A stretch of 17,251 bases of DNA from Bacteroidota bacterium (GCA_023411265.1 JAEYOX010000008.1:1-17251); one strand, 5' to 3'; shown: positions 1-7,803, counted from the stretch's first letter. Notes: a model not told the origin generated them from the sequence alone. Numbers and translations are program-made.

Positions 1-29
1 AATCTTATTTAGATTCAATTTAAATAACG

Positions 30-37
30 TATATTTG
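30..37 (+). promoter_or_regulatory. -7 promoter element of the feo operon
   Basis: TATATTTG matches the Bacteroidota -7 consensus TAnnTTTG. A weak -33 box (TTTA, 8-11) lies 18 bases upstream. Transcription would start near position 42, which leaves almost no leader before the ATG at 48 and favours the ATG at 81 as the feoA start. The element is seen directly; promoter activity is inferred. Confidence 0.6.
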
Positions 38-80
38 CCAATGAAAAATGTACGATGTGAAAAGAAGTAACTTCATTAAA

Positions 81-311
81 ATGAGCAGGTTTCCACTGAA
101 CCAATCTGGGAAAATTCTAGATTATGATAACAATAGACTGATGATGCCCAACAAGATTATCGAGATGGGACTGCTGCCAGAAACCATTTTTAAAATTTTG
201 TATCAGGCTCCGTTCGGCGGACCATTATATATTGAGTTTGGTAAAGAAAACAGCAGAATTGCACTTCGCAGAGAAGAAGCAGAATATTTAATCGTAGAAG
301 AAATCCGATAA
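81..311 (+). CDS. feoA: FeoA-domain protein, ferrous iron transport
   Basis: This 76-residue protein matches a stand-alone FeoA, the small SH3-like cytosolic partner of the FeoB ferrous-iron permease. The FeoA pattern is visible in the middle: a hydrophobic stretch containing IIEMGLLPET, then a glycine-rich turn (APFGGP), then a strand ending in the ALRREEAE segment typical of the C-terminal half of FeoA. The reading frame can be extended to an ATG at 48 (87 residues). That start lies only a few bases after the predicted transcription start, whereas the ATG at 81 has the usual AT-rich TTAAAATG context and starts at the domain. feoB follows 26 bases downstream, so the two should be co-transcribed. 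FeoA is thought to modulate FeoB; its exact biochemical role is not settled. Confidence 0.85.
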   Translation: MSRFPLNQSGKILDYDNNRLMMPNKIIEMGLLPETIFKILYQAPFGGPLYIEFGKENSRIALRREEAEYLIVEEIR

Positions 312-337
312 AGGCGGAGGTTTTTAAATAATTTAAA

Positions 338-2368
338 ATGGCAAAAAACCATACCCAGATTCTTCTGGTAGGAAATCCCAACGTAGGAAAATCAACAATT
401 TTTAATGCGCTTTGCAACAGGAAACAAAAAACGGGGAACTATGCCGGTGTTACTGTGGCCAGCCATTCCGGAACATATCTTTACAAAGAAAGGGAAACAG
501 AAATTATAGACCTTCCCGGCTCGTACAGCATCTATCCCGACTCTGAAGACGAGGCTATTTTTACAAAATTTCTGATTCAGGAGCAAAACCAATATTCAGG
601 GGCAATTTATATTCTGGATGCTTTGAATCTGAAAAGGGGTTTGTTGCTTTTCCAGCAAATCCAAGACTTGGGAATTCCGCTTTTGTTGGTCGTAAACCAA
701 ATAGATGAGGCAGAAAAAAGAGGAATTCATATTGATTTCGACCTCCTTTCCCAACAACTGAATGCCGAAATTATCCGAACCAACGCCAAGGAAAAAGTTG
801 GCTTAGATGAATTACGAGAAGCAGTTTATCAGAATAAGTTTAGAAAATCTGAAGATATTTCCTTTGAGATTCCTTTGGAACAAAAGGAAATTGTACATCG
901 CATTGCTAATCAGGCAAATGAAAAAAATCCGTACAAAGTCTGGACTCTTCTTTCTTCAGAAAAATATTTGGGCAAACTCGAATCGGTACATGAACAACTG
1001 ACAGATCACGATAGAAAATGTCTTGTTCCAAAACGGCTTCAGACGCAGGAAACCATCAGAAGATATCGCGAAATTGATAAAATTCTACCCCATGTAATTT
1101 CAAAAAAGCCTCAGTTCAAAGAACTTCTGACAGAAAAAGTAGACCGGCTTTTGGTGCACCCTTTCTGGGGGTATGTTTTTTTTGCAGCTATTTTGCTGTT
1201 TATTTTTCAGATGGTCTTTTTTATGGCTGAATACCCGATGAACTGGATTGATGCCGGATTCGCCTGGCTTGCAGAAAATGTAAAAGCGGTTCTTCCTGAA
1301 GGTCCGCTCAGCAGTCTCATTGGAGATGGAATTATTCCCGGGATTGGAGGCATCGTCATTTTTGCACCACAAATCGGAATATTACTGTATTTTCTCTATT
1401 TGCTGGAAGATTCAGGTTATATGGCGAGAGTAGTTTTTCTAATGGACCGCTGGCTGAAGGTTTTCGGACTGAACGGAAAAAGCATTGTTCCATTAATTTC
1501 CGGGATAGCTTGTTCCATTCCCGCCATCATGTCCACCAGAAATATTGAAAATGTAAAGGAAAGACTCATCACCATTTTGGTGACACCGTTTATGACGTGC
1601 GCAGCGCGGCTTCCTGTTTACACCATTATCATTGCGCTTGTGATTCCCGCCGAAAAATTCATGGGTATAGATTATCGCGCCCTTGCCTTATTGGGAATGT
1701 ATGTATTGGGATTTGTAACAGCCCTCGTTTCTGCATTAATATTAAAAAAAAGCATCAAACAGAAAACAAAAAGTTTTCTCATTATGGAACTGCCTCCGTA
1801 CAAGAAACCACTTTTCGGATATGATTTTAAACTGATGCTGGAAAAAGTGTGGGATTTTATCAACGGAGCTGGAAGAGTGATTTTGGCGGTGAGTGTTATT
1901 CTGTGGTTTCTGAGTTATTTAGGCCCGAAACAAAATCCTGATCAGTATGTGGCTACAGATGTACACCTTCATGATTCTTATCTTGCCAAAATGGGAAAAG
2001 CTATCGAACCGGTTGTGGAACCTTTGGGCTATGACTGGAAAATGGGGGTATCCATTATCTCAAGTTTTGCGGCAAGAGAAGTTTTTGTAGGAACAATGGC
2101 AACTTTATATAGCCTTGATGATGATGTAGAAGAAGGGCCTATTGTAGAAAAAATGAGAAATGACGTAAAACCCAACGGCGACAAGGTGTTTACATTGGCC
2201 ACTGGACTTTCCATCTTGGTGTATTATGCTTTTGCCATGCAGTGTATTTCTACCATTGCTGTCGTTTACCGCGAAACCCGAAGCATCAAATGGACAGCAT
2301 TACAGTTGGTCGGAATGACAGGACTGGCATATCTGGCAGCCTTCTTAGTGTATCAGTTTTTTAAATAA
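338..2368 (+). CDS. feoB: Ferrous iron transport protein B (FeoB)
   Basis: FeoB is the inner-membrane Fe(II) permease with an N-terminal GTPase domain. The 676-residue protein shows G1 GNPNVGKS (residues 12-19), a conserved Thr near residue 39 in GVTV (G2), G3 DLPG (58-61) and G4 NQID (120-123). A helical linker follows, and from about residue 277 a polytopic membrane domain. Both Gate-type segments are present: CSIPAIMSTR with its conserved cysteine, and SFAAREVFVGTMA. So is the TPFMTCAARLPVY segment typical of the family. It is shorter than the E. coli protein (about 770 residues), as is common outside the enterics. It lies between feoA and a Cys-rich FeoB-associated gene, forming a complete feo operon. 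I see no truncation or lost motif. Confidence 0.97.
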   Translation: MAKNHTQILLVGNPNVGKSTIFNALCNRKQKTGNYAGVTVASHSGTYLYKERETEIIDLPGSYSIYPDSEDEAIFTKFLIQEQNQYSGAIYILDALNLKRGLLLFQQIQDLGIPLLLVVNQIDEAEKRGIHIDFDLLSQQLNAEIIRTNAKEKVGLDELREAVYQNKFRKSEDISFEIPLEQKEIVHRIANQANEKNPYKVWTLLSSEKYLGKLESVHEQLTDHDRKCLVPKRLQTQETIRRYREIDKILPHVISKKPQFKELLTEKVDRLLVHPFWGYVFFAAILLFIFQMVFFMAEYPMNWIDAGFAWLAENVKAVLPEGPLSSLIGDGIIPGIGGIVIFAPQIGILLYFLYLLEDSGYMARVVFLMDRWLKVFGLNGKSIVPLISGIACSIPAIMSTRNIENVKERLITILVTPFMTCAARLPVYTIIIALVIPAEKFMGIDYRALALLGMYVLGFVTALVSALILKKSIKQKTKSFLIMELPPYKKPLFGYDFKLMLEKVWDFINGAGRVILAVSVILWFLSYLGPKQNPDQYVATDVHLHDSYLAKMGKAIEPVVEPLGYDWKMGVSIISSFAAREVFVGTMATLYSLDDDVEEGPIVEKMRNDVKPNGDKVFTLATGLSILVYYAFAMQCISTIAVVYRETRSIKWTALQLVGMTGLAYLAAFLVYQFFK

Positions 2369-2378
2369 TTCAAATGAA

Positions 2379-2528
2379 ATGGAAACATCACTATTAATAC
2401 AATATATCATTATAGCAGTCTTGGTTCTAGCGTCTTGTTATTCCATTTTCAAAATTTTCAGAAAAAATTTTTCTCAGAAGAAATTCAAGGATAAAGACAA
2501 TGGCTGCAGCAGCAAGTGCTGTTCGTAG
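2379..2528 (+). CDS. FeoB-associated Cys-rich membrane protein
   Basis: A 49-residue ORF starts at an ATG 10 bases after the feoB stop. It has an N-terminal transmembrane helix (residues about 5-25, with one Cys at 20) and a basic linker rich in Lys and Phe. The tail is Cys-rich, reading CSSKCCS, with the cysteines at 43, 47 and 48. Position after feoB, size, a single helix and the terminal cysteine cluster match the FeoB_associated family of small membrane proteins. Their function is unproven; a role in Fe(II) delivery or in assembly of the FeoB channel is conjecture. The gene is easily missed because it is below common length cut-offs. The next promoter starts immediately after it, so it probably ends the feo operon. 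Confidence 0.82.
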   Translation: METSLLIQYIIIAVLVLASCYSIFKIFRKNFSQKKFKDKDNGCSSKCCS

Positions 2529-2544
2529 AAACCACTTTAATTCG

Positions 2545-2552
2545 TATTTTTG
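2545..2552 (+). promoter_or_regulatory. -7 promoter element upstream of the phosphohexomutase gene
   Basis: TATTTTTG matches TAnnTTTG, with a 3-of-4 match to the -33 TTTG box (TTCG, 2522-2525) at the ideal spacing of 19 bases. Transcription would begin near 2557, giving a leader of about 36 bases. The -33 box overlaps the last codons of the preceding Cys-rich gene. Confidence 0.6.
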
Positions 2553-2592
2553 CAGCAATTTTAAAAAATCTAATAACTAATTTTAAAAAATT

Positions 2593-3975
2593 ATGGCATT
2601 AATTAAATCCATTTCCGGAATTCGCGGAACCATTGGAGGAAAAGTAAATGATAACTTGACGCCTATAGATGTTGTGAAATTTACTGCGGCATTCGGTACT
2701 TGGCTTCAGCGGAATCATAACAGGAAAAATCTTACTTTGGTCATTGGGCGTGATGCGAGAATCTCTGGTGCAATGGTCAACGGATTAGTGACAGCCACGC
2801 TTCAGGGCTTGGGTATAAATGTAGTTGATCTCGGACTTTCTACCACACCTACGGTAGAAGTAATGGTGCCGGAACTGAACGCAGACGGTGGCATTATCCT
2901 AACCGCTTCTCATAATCCAAAACAATGGAATGCGCTGAAACTCCTGAACGAAAAAGGAGAATTCATCAATGGCGAAAATGGTGCAGTAGTATTGGAAATT
3001 GCCGAAAATGAAGATTTTCAATTTGCGGAAGTGGATGATTTAGGTAAATATGAAATCCGAACAGATGCTTTCGATATTCACATCAGCAAAATTCTTGCAC
3101 TACCGATGGTAGATACTAAAGCCGTGAAAACAAAGAAATTCAAAGTTGTTCTGGATGCAGTGAATTCCACAGGAGGAATTTCTCTTCCTCCACTTCTAGA
3201 GAAACTTGGATGCGAAGTGGTGAAATTATACTGTGAACCGAACGGCCATTTTCCGCACAATCCGGAACCGCTGAAGGAGCATCTTTCCGACATTTGCGAA
3301 CTCGTGAAAAAAGAAAAGGCTGACTTGGGAATTGTTGTAGATCCCGATGTGGACAGGCTCGCTATTATTGATGAGAACGGAGAAATGTTCGGAGAAGAAT
3401 ACACCTTAGTTGCGGTGGCAGATTATCTTTTGAAACATAAAAAAGGTGCTGCTGTTTCCAATCTTTCTTCCAGCCGCGCATTGCGTGATGTTGCCGGAAA
3501 GCATCATTCCGAATACTTTGCAAGTGCTGTTGGCGAAGTGAACGTAGTAACGCTTATGAAAGAAAAAAAAGCCGTTATCGGCGGCGAAGGAAATGGAGGA
3601 ATTATCTATCCTGAATTGCATTACGGCAGAGATTCTTTGGTGGGAACGGCTCTTTTCCTAACGCATTTGGCACATGAAAACAAGACGGTTTCCGAGCTTC
3701 GGGCTTCCTATCCTTCGTATTTCATGGGTAAGAAGAAAATAGAATTGACGCCCGAAATTAACGTGGATGATCTTTTAACAAAAATGGAAAATGAGTATCA
3801 AAATGAGGAGATGTCCACGATTGACGGAGTAAAGATTGATTTTCCTGAAAGTTGGGTTCACTTCAGAAAATCAAACACGGAGCCTATTATCAGGATTTAT
3901 ACGGAAGCGAAATCTCAGAAAATAGCAGATCAGTTAGGCGATGAGATGATTAGTAAAATAAAAAGTTTGATTTAA
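2593..3975 (+). CDS. glmM: Phosphoglucosamine mutase / phosphomannomutase family protein
   Basis: This is a complete 460-residue alpha-D-phosphohexomutase. Visible motifs are the active-site serine loop TASHNP with phospho-Ser106, the metal-binding loop DPDVDR (250-255), the sugar-binding loop GEGNGG (331-336) and the phosphate-binding RKSNTEP near residue 427. GlmM converts glucosamine-6-phosphate to glucosamine-1-phosphate for UDP-GlcNAc, and hence for peptidoglycan and lipid A. Close relatives act on mannose or glucose phosphates. The sugar loop GEGNGG differs from the GExSGH loop of classical proteobacterial GlmM, so the substrate cannot be fixed from sequence. Assignment to glmM is likely because Bacteroidota genomes commonly use this type for that step. 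It appears monocistronic, with its own promoter and a gap on each side. Confidence 0.85.
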   Translation: MALIKSISGIRGTIGGKVNDNLTPIDVVKFTAAFGTWLQRNHNRKNLTLVIGRDARISGAMVNGLVTATLQGLGINVVDLGLSTTPTVEVMVPELNADGGIILTASHNPKQWNALKLLNEKGEFINGENGAVVLEIAENEDFQFAEVDDLGKYEIRTDAFDIHISKILALPMVDTKAVKTKKFKVVLDAVNSTGGISLPPLLEKLGCEVVKLYCEPNGHFPHNPEPLKEHLSDICELVKKEKADLGIVVDPDVDRLAIIDENGEMFGEEYTLVAVADYLLKHKKGAAVSNLSSSRALRDVAGKHHSEYFASAVGEVNVVTLMKEKKAVIGGEGNGGIIYPELHYGRDSLVGTALFLTHLAHENKTVSELRASYPSYFMGKKKIELTPEINVDDLLTKMENEYQNEEMSTIDGVKIDFPESWVHFRKSNTEPIIRIYTEAKSQKIADQLGDEMISKIKSLI

Positions 3976-4321
3976 ACCGGAACTATTTGTCCCATCATTA
4001 GCTAGTTTGAAGGAAAAAATGAATTGATAGTTGACATATCATTGGAAATTTTTATTAACTTTATAAAAAAGTTTTTTGTAAGATTTTAAGAGCTATTTAA
4101 AAGAGCTTCTGAAAAAGAGAAATTGATCCCAAGAAACTGAAATGAAGAAATGGAGAAGATGAAGAATAGACAGGCACTTTTCGCCTACTATAAAGTTGAT
4201 AACTAACTATCAAAATGTTTCTTTTACAAATAGAAAAGAAACTAAAAAGATAACTTAATTTATATGTTTTTTCAAAGTTGGGATATATTTTTCCTGCATT
4301 GGAAAGACTTGAGACACAATA
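3976..4321. other. Intergenic region without a recognisable gene
   Basis: This stretch holds only very short AT-rich ORFs (at most about 24 codons) in any frame I read. It contains a weak AT-rich hairpin with a T-run (4057-4077), which may end the mutase transcript. A 9-base inverted repeat TTGATAGTT / AACTATCAA lies at 4024-4032 and 4205-4213. A promoter-like TATATTTT at 4284-4291 could serve the TPR gene. I see no tRNA, riboswitch or coding signature. Confidence 0.6.
4057..4077 (+). terminator. Possible weak terminator after the phosphohexomutase gene
   Basis: AACTTT (4057-4062) pairs with AAAGTT (4068-4073) around a 5-base loop and is followed by four T residues. The six-pair stem is almost all A-T, so this may not be functional. 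It is the only hairpin plus T-run I see between the mutase gene and the TPR gene. Confidence 0.3.
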
Positions 4322-5692
4322 TTGGAAGATTTTTTTGAAAATGAACTTGCGCGAAAGTTCGAAGAAATGGTGGAAAATAATGATGAATTTTATTTCGACA
4401 CCGAAGAATTAGAAGACATCATTATCTATTATCTGGAGCTGGGAGATATTTCCTATGCAGATATTGCAGTGAATTATGGGCTGAAAATCCACCCTCAATC
4501 CACTGAAATTAAAATTAAGAAACTGGAAGTGCTTTTAGAGCTGGAAGATTATCATACGGCTAAACAGCTTATTGATGAACTTAAAGATGCTTCCGAAGTG
4601 CATACCGATTTCTTGGTGTGCTGCGCCAAATATTATTCTAACCTCGGAAATCCTGCTAAATCAATAGCTTATTGTGAAAAAGCTCTTGAGCTAGGAGAAG
4701 AGGAAAATTTCCTCCATAATTTTATTGCAGATGAATATGTAAATCTTGGCGATCCGTTTAATGCGCTAAAGAACTATAAAAAAGCATTGAAATTTGATCC
4801 GAATGATGAATATTCCTTTGAAAACTGCCTTCATTGCTTCTCTAATTTAAATAAGCATGATGAAGCACTGAGCTTTCTGAACAATTATCTGGATCAGTTT
4901 CCTTTCTCGGAAACAGCCTGGTACGAATACGGGCAGTATTTCTACAACAGAAAAAATTACGAAGAAGCCATCAGAGGATTTGATTATTTGCTCGCAATCA
5001 ATTCGGGGGCAGTAGGTATTTACGGAAATAAGGCGGCTTGCTATGAAGCATTGAAAGATTGGGAAAAAGCAATTACGGTATATGAAGAAATGCTGGAACT
5101 GGAACATACCAAGGCTTTCACATTTTATAAAATAGGACTGTGCTACAAAGAATTGAAACAGCTCGTTCCTGCCTTAGCTCATTTTCAGAAAGCGCTGATT
5201 GAAGACCCTCAGTTTTACCATGCAATGATAGAGCAAAGTCTTGTTTACGAGGAGCTTGGAGGAATGAAAGAGGCTTTGCATTTTGCAAAAGAAGCCGCTT
5301 CCTATAACGAGAATAATGTTGAATTTCTGAAACGTCTGGCCTATCTCAGCATTCAGATGGGTGAAATGGAAGAAAGCGAACAGTGCCTGAAGAAAATGGT
5401 TCAGAGAGAACCTAGTTTGTTCTACAACTGGTATGCGTACATTGAAGTTCTTATGATTTTGGGAGAATTTAATGATGCATTGGAAGTACTGGAAGAAGCC
5501 GTGGTACTGCATCAAAGAGCTGAACTGTACTATCAGATGAGCAATTGCTGGTACAGTTTGAAGAACGCAGTCAAAGGGAAAGAATTTCTGCATAAAGCAC
5601 TGGAAATGGACGCCGCTCTTTTAGAAGATATGGGAAAGAAATATCCTTATATCAAAGAAGCATTGAAGAAATACAAAATCAAAAAGAAATAA
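4322..5692 (+). CDS. Tetratricopeptide repeat (TPR) protein
   Basis: A 456-residue cytosolic protein made almost wholly of helical 34-residue TPR units, with no signal peptide or membrane helix. Clear repeats include residues about 131-164 (IADEYVNLGDPFNALKNYKK, then alpha-position Ala/Leu and a closing DPND), 199-230, 233-264, 267-300 and 301-334. Their signature is a small residue at position 8 and AL..Y.KAL...P. The N-terminus is acidic. TPR arrays bind other proteins; the partner here is unknown. The first in-frame codon suited to starting is TTG at 4322, because a TGA at 4310-4312 closes the frame upstream and the first ATG is at residue 16 (4367). The sequence before that ATG (EDFFENELARKFEE) looks like real protein, so I prefer TTG. 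A shared terminator lies just after the stop. Confidence 0.85.
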   Translation: MEDFFENELARKFEEMVENNDEFYFDTEELEDIIIYYLELGDISYADIAVNYGLKIHPQSTEIKIKKLEVLLELEDYHTAKQLIDELKDASEVHTDFLVCCAKYYSNLGNPAKSIAYCEKALELGEEENFLHNFIADEYVNLGDPFNALKNYKKALKFDPNDEYSFENCLHCFSNLNKHDEALSFLNNYLDQFPFSETAWYEYGQYFYNRKNYEEAIRGFDYLLAINSGAVGIYGNKAACYEALKDWEKAITVYEEMLELEHTKAFTFYKIGLCYKELKQLVPALAHFQKALIEDPQFYHAMIEQSLVYEELGGMKEALHFAKEAASYNENNVEFLKRLAYLSIQMGEMEESEQCLKKMVQREPSLFYNWYAYIEVLMILGEFNDALEVLEEAVVLHQRAELYYQMSNCWYSLKNAVKGKEFLHKALEMDAALLEDMGKKYPYIKEALKKYKIKKK

Positions 5693-5700
5693 TAATTTAA

Positions 5701-5725
5701 AAAACCGGAGAAATTCTCCGGTTTT
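5701..5725. terminator. Bidirectional rho-independent terminator
   Basis: AACCGGAGA and TCTCCGGTT form a GC-rich stem flanked by an A-run on the left and a run of seven T on the right. It lies between the convergent TPR gene (ends 5692) and the transporter gene (ends 5742), and can end transcription from both sides. Confidence 0.9.
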
Positions 5726-5741
5726 TTTCTGCTTTTATTCA

Positions 5742-6620
5742 CTATTTTATTGGTTTACTCCTCAAAAAAATCAGGCCGCCAATAATGACCAGCCCGCCCA
5801 TCAACTGAATTACTGTTAGCCTTTCGCCGTCTAAAACACCCCAAAGAACTGCAACGATGGGCATCAACAAAGTAACTGTAGAAGCGAATAACGGACTTGA
5901 GATTTTTAAAAGCCGATAATTCAGAAGCATTGCAAGCCCAGTTCCGAAGACAGATAGTAAACTGACATAACCCAATCCGACAAATTCGGAAGATGTTCCT
6001 TTAAATTCACTAAAAAATCCAGTGGATATCAGAGCCAAAAGAGACGGAAGAAAAAGCACATAGAAAAACACAAATCCTGATAAAACCTGCGAAGATATAT
6101 CGCTTAACCGGGCTTTTACCGTAGTCATACTCACTGCATACAGAAAGGTAGCCATGAGCAGTAGCAGAATAGGAAAAAATTTGATTCCGGTTTCTCCCTG
6201 CGAGCCTAACATCAGAACACATGCACCCACAAAACTGATGCTGACTCCAAAAATCTGTCTTCCTGTAGTTGCAGATTTCCAGAATAATCCGCCCACAATA
6301 ATCACAAATATCGGCATCATGGAATTGATGATTCCAGCTACACTGCTGCTGATCTGGGTTTCCGCAATGGGGAAAAGAAACATTGGGATGAAGTTTCCGG
6401 AAAAAGCCGCCAAAACCAACCATTTTATTCTTTTTCGAGGGAATTTTTTTCGGTGAATGATAGCTAATGGCGAAAGCAACAGTCCGGCTATCAAGACGCG
6501 TAAAGCCCCAACTTGATACGGATCAAAATGTTCCAACCCTTTTTTGATCAAAATAAAAGAGGAGCCCCAGATGATGGTAAGAACAATGAGCAAAATCCAT
6601 TTTTCTTTTTCAGGATTCAT
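5742..6620 (-). CDS. EamA/DMT-family transporter
   Basis: This 292-residue inner-membrane protein is of the drug/metabolite transporter superfamily. It has ten predicted helices, approximately at 8-24, 36-55, 66-84, 92-113, 121-139, 148-164, 178-199, 213-233, 243-262 and 268-286. They form two tandem five-helix EamA repeats. Family features include the N-terminal IIWGSSFILIKKGLE segment, ETQISSSVAGIINSMMPIFV at the end of repeat one and SSPLFASTVTLLMPIVAVLWG in repeat two. The substrate cannot be predicted; relatives export amino acids or other metabolites. The start ATG overlaps the aat stop by four bases (ATGA), so the two genes are translationally coupled. A terminator follows. Confidence 0.92.
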   Translation of the reverse strand: MNPEKEKWILLIVLTIIWGSSFILIKKGLEHFDPYQVGALRVLIAGLLLSPLAIIHRKKFPRKRIKWLVLAAFSGNFIPMFLFPIAETQISSSVAGIINSMMPIFVIIVGGLFWKSATTGRQIFGVSISFVGACVLMLGSQGETGIKFFPILLLLMATFLYAVSMTTVKARLSDISSQVLSGFVFFYVLFLPSLLALISTGFFSEFKGTSSEFVGLGYVSLLSVFGTGLAMLLNYRLLKISSPLFASTVTLLMPIVAVLWGVLDGERLTVIQLMGGLVIIGGLIFLRSKPIK

Positions 6621-7261
6621 GATGCAGCATAGAGATAAGATAAAAATTCGGCTTTTGAAATCATTTTTGCGCCAAGACTATGAAGATGATCGGTATAAAC
6701 CTGGCAGTCAATGAGGCTTAATTCATGCTGATGTTGCGACGCAAAATAGATAAATCCCGCTTTAGAGGCATTGCTCACTTTTGAAAACATACTTTCGCCA
6801 CAGAATACCCTCCCGATTAGAAGTCCATATAATCCGCCTACCAATTCCTCGTCCTGCCACACTTCCACACTCTTTGCAATTCCCCTATTGTGCAGCTGAA
6901 CGAAGGTTTCAATCAGTTCGTCGGAAATCCAGGTGTCATTTTGATCTTTTCTGGGTGAGTTTTTACATTGTTTCATCACTTCTTCAAAACATCTGTTTTC
7001 CGTAAACCGGAAAACATTGCGGGTCATTATTTTCCGCATCGAGTTGGAAATTTTTAATTCTTTAGGGAAAAGCACAAACCTCGGATCGGGACACCACCAC
7101 AGAATTTCTTCACCCGGATTGTACCACGGAAAAATACCGTGTTGATATGCCAAAAGCACACGATCCACAGACAAGTCGCCGCCCTGCGCTATCAGTCCGC
7201 CAAGAGGATGATAAAAAGCAGGGTTCGGAAATGAAATTTCATCTTTCTGAAGTTGAATCAT
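6617..7261 (-). CDS. aat: Leucyl/phenylalanyl-tRNA--protein transferase
   Basis: Aat transfers Leu or Phe from aminoacyl-tRNA to N-terminal Arg/Lys of proteins, making N-degrons for ClpS/ClpAP-type degradation. The 214-residue length is close to the usual 210-240. Signature segments are GLIAQGGDLS (22-31), HGIFPWYNPGEEILWWCPDPR (41-61), FCGESMFSKVSNASK (153-167) and LIDCQ with Asp185, which corresponds to the catalytic Asp of the E. coli enzyme. The gene follows the DUF3127 gene on the same strand after 63 bases. It overlaps the downstream transporter gene by four bases. A hairpin followed by a T-rich run lies in its leader (7274-7300), so its expression may depend on read-through from the DUF3127 promoter. 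Confidence 0.96.
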   Translation of the reverse strand: MIQLQKDEISFPNPAFYHPLGGLIAQGGDLSVDRVLLAYQHGIFPWYNPGEEILWWCPDPRFVLFPKELKISNSMRKIMTRNVFRFTENRCFEEVMKQCKNSPRKDQNDTWISDELIETFVQLHNRGIAKSVEVWQDEELVGGLYGLLIGRVFCGESMFSKVSNASKAGFIYFASQHQHELSLIDCQVYTDHLHSLGAKMISKAEFLSYLYAAS

Positions 7262-7273
7262 GATGAAAAATAA

Positions 7274-7300
7274 ATCCTACTTTTTCTTAAAAAGCAGGAT
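7274..7300 (-). terminator. Hairpin with T-rich tail between DUF3127 gene and aat
   Basis: ATCCT and CTTTTT pair with AAAAAG and AGGAT around a 3-base loop, with one A/C mismatch. On the minus strand the stem is followed by TTTATTTTT and then, within a few bases, by the aat ATG. It can be read as a terminator of the DUF3127 transcript or as a leader hairpin that reduces aat expression. Confidence 0.5.
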
Positions 7301-7324
7301 CTTAAAATTATTTTTTGCATGATA

Positions 7325-7711
7325 TTAGAACGGTAAATCATCATCCTCATCATCAGAAAAAGGGTTTTCATTAGCGGGTGCCGATGAAGACTGATGCGTA
7401 TTTTGAGCAGCTTGCGTAGGCTCAGCGCCGGAATTTTCGTAAATCTTTTCTATTCTCCAGCCTACGATGCTGTTGAAATATTTAGTAACACCGTCTGGCG
7501 CAGTCCATTCTCTTCCGCGAAGGTTGATGCCTACTTTCACTTGTTCTCCTTCAGAAAAATTATCGAGCAGGCTTATTTTATCAGAAAGAAACTCTATACT
7601 GATGGGTTGCGGATACTGTTCCTGAGTTACGAGTATCATTTCTCTTTTTTGAAATCCGCTTGCAAAAGTTTGAGCTTCAAATATTTTCTTTATTGTTCCT
7701 TGTAGTTCCAT
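7325..7711 (-). CDS. DUF3127-domain protein with SSB-like acidic C-terminus
   Basis: A 128-residue cytosolic protein. Residues 1-90 match the DUF3127 pattern: a start of MELQGTIKKI, a central REMILVTQEQYPQPISIEFL segment and then FSEGEQVKVGINLRGREW. It ends in TKYFNSIVGWRIEKI. The alternating hydrophobic strands suggest a small beta-barrel, possibly an OB fold. Residues 91-118 are a low-complexity Gln/Ser/Ala/Asn linker. The last residues read NPFSDDEDDDLPF, closely resembling the acidic tip of bacterial SSB that recruits repair proteins. A role in single-stranded nucleic-acid binding is therefore inferred but unproven. No experimental function is known to me. It heads the leftward DUF3127-aat-transporter group. 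The -7-like TATTTTTA upstream is imperfect. Confidence 0.85.
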   Translation of the reverse strand: MELQGTIKKIFEAQTFASGFQKREMILVTQEQYPQPISIEFLSDKISLLDNFSEGEQVKVGINLRGREWTAPDGVTKYFNSIVGWRIEKIYENSGAEPTQAAQNTHQSSSAPANENPFSDDEDDDLPF

Positions 7712-7803
7712 AGCAATAGTATTAGAAAGTGTAAAAATAACAAATTGAAGAATAGTAACCGAATGAATCGGAGAATTGTTAGTAAAAATATTTCCCGGAA
7801 TAA

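Noticed and set aside
48..80. Longer N-terminus for feoA
   Set aside because: The ATG at 48 lies only a few bases after the predicted transcription start, and the extra 11 residues do not belong to the FeoA domain.
313..320. GGCGGAGG before feoB as a Shine-Dalgarno site
   Set aside because: It is 17 bases from the ATG, too far for a ribosome-binding site, and no neighbouring gene uses such sites.
4264..4338. 24-codon ORF overlapping the TPR start
   Set aside because: Too short, out of frame with the TPR protein, no conserved feature; likely chance.
5174..5593. 139-residue minus-strand ORF
   Set aside because: Antisense to the TPR gene; composition reflects the complement of the repeats.
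6010..6423. 137-residue minus-strand ORF
   Set aside because: Same strand but shifted frame inside the EamA transporter gene, which has ten clear helices in its own frame.
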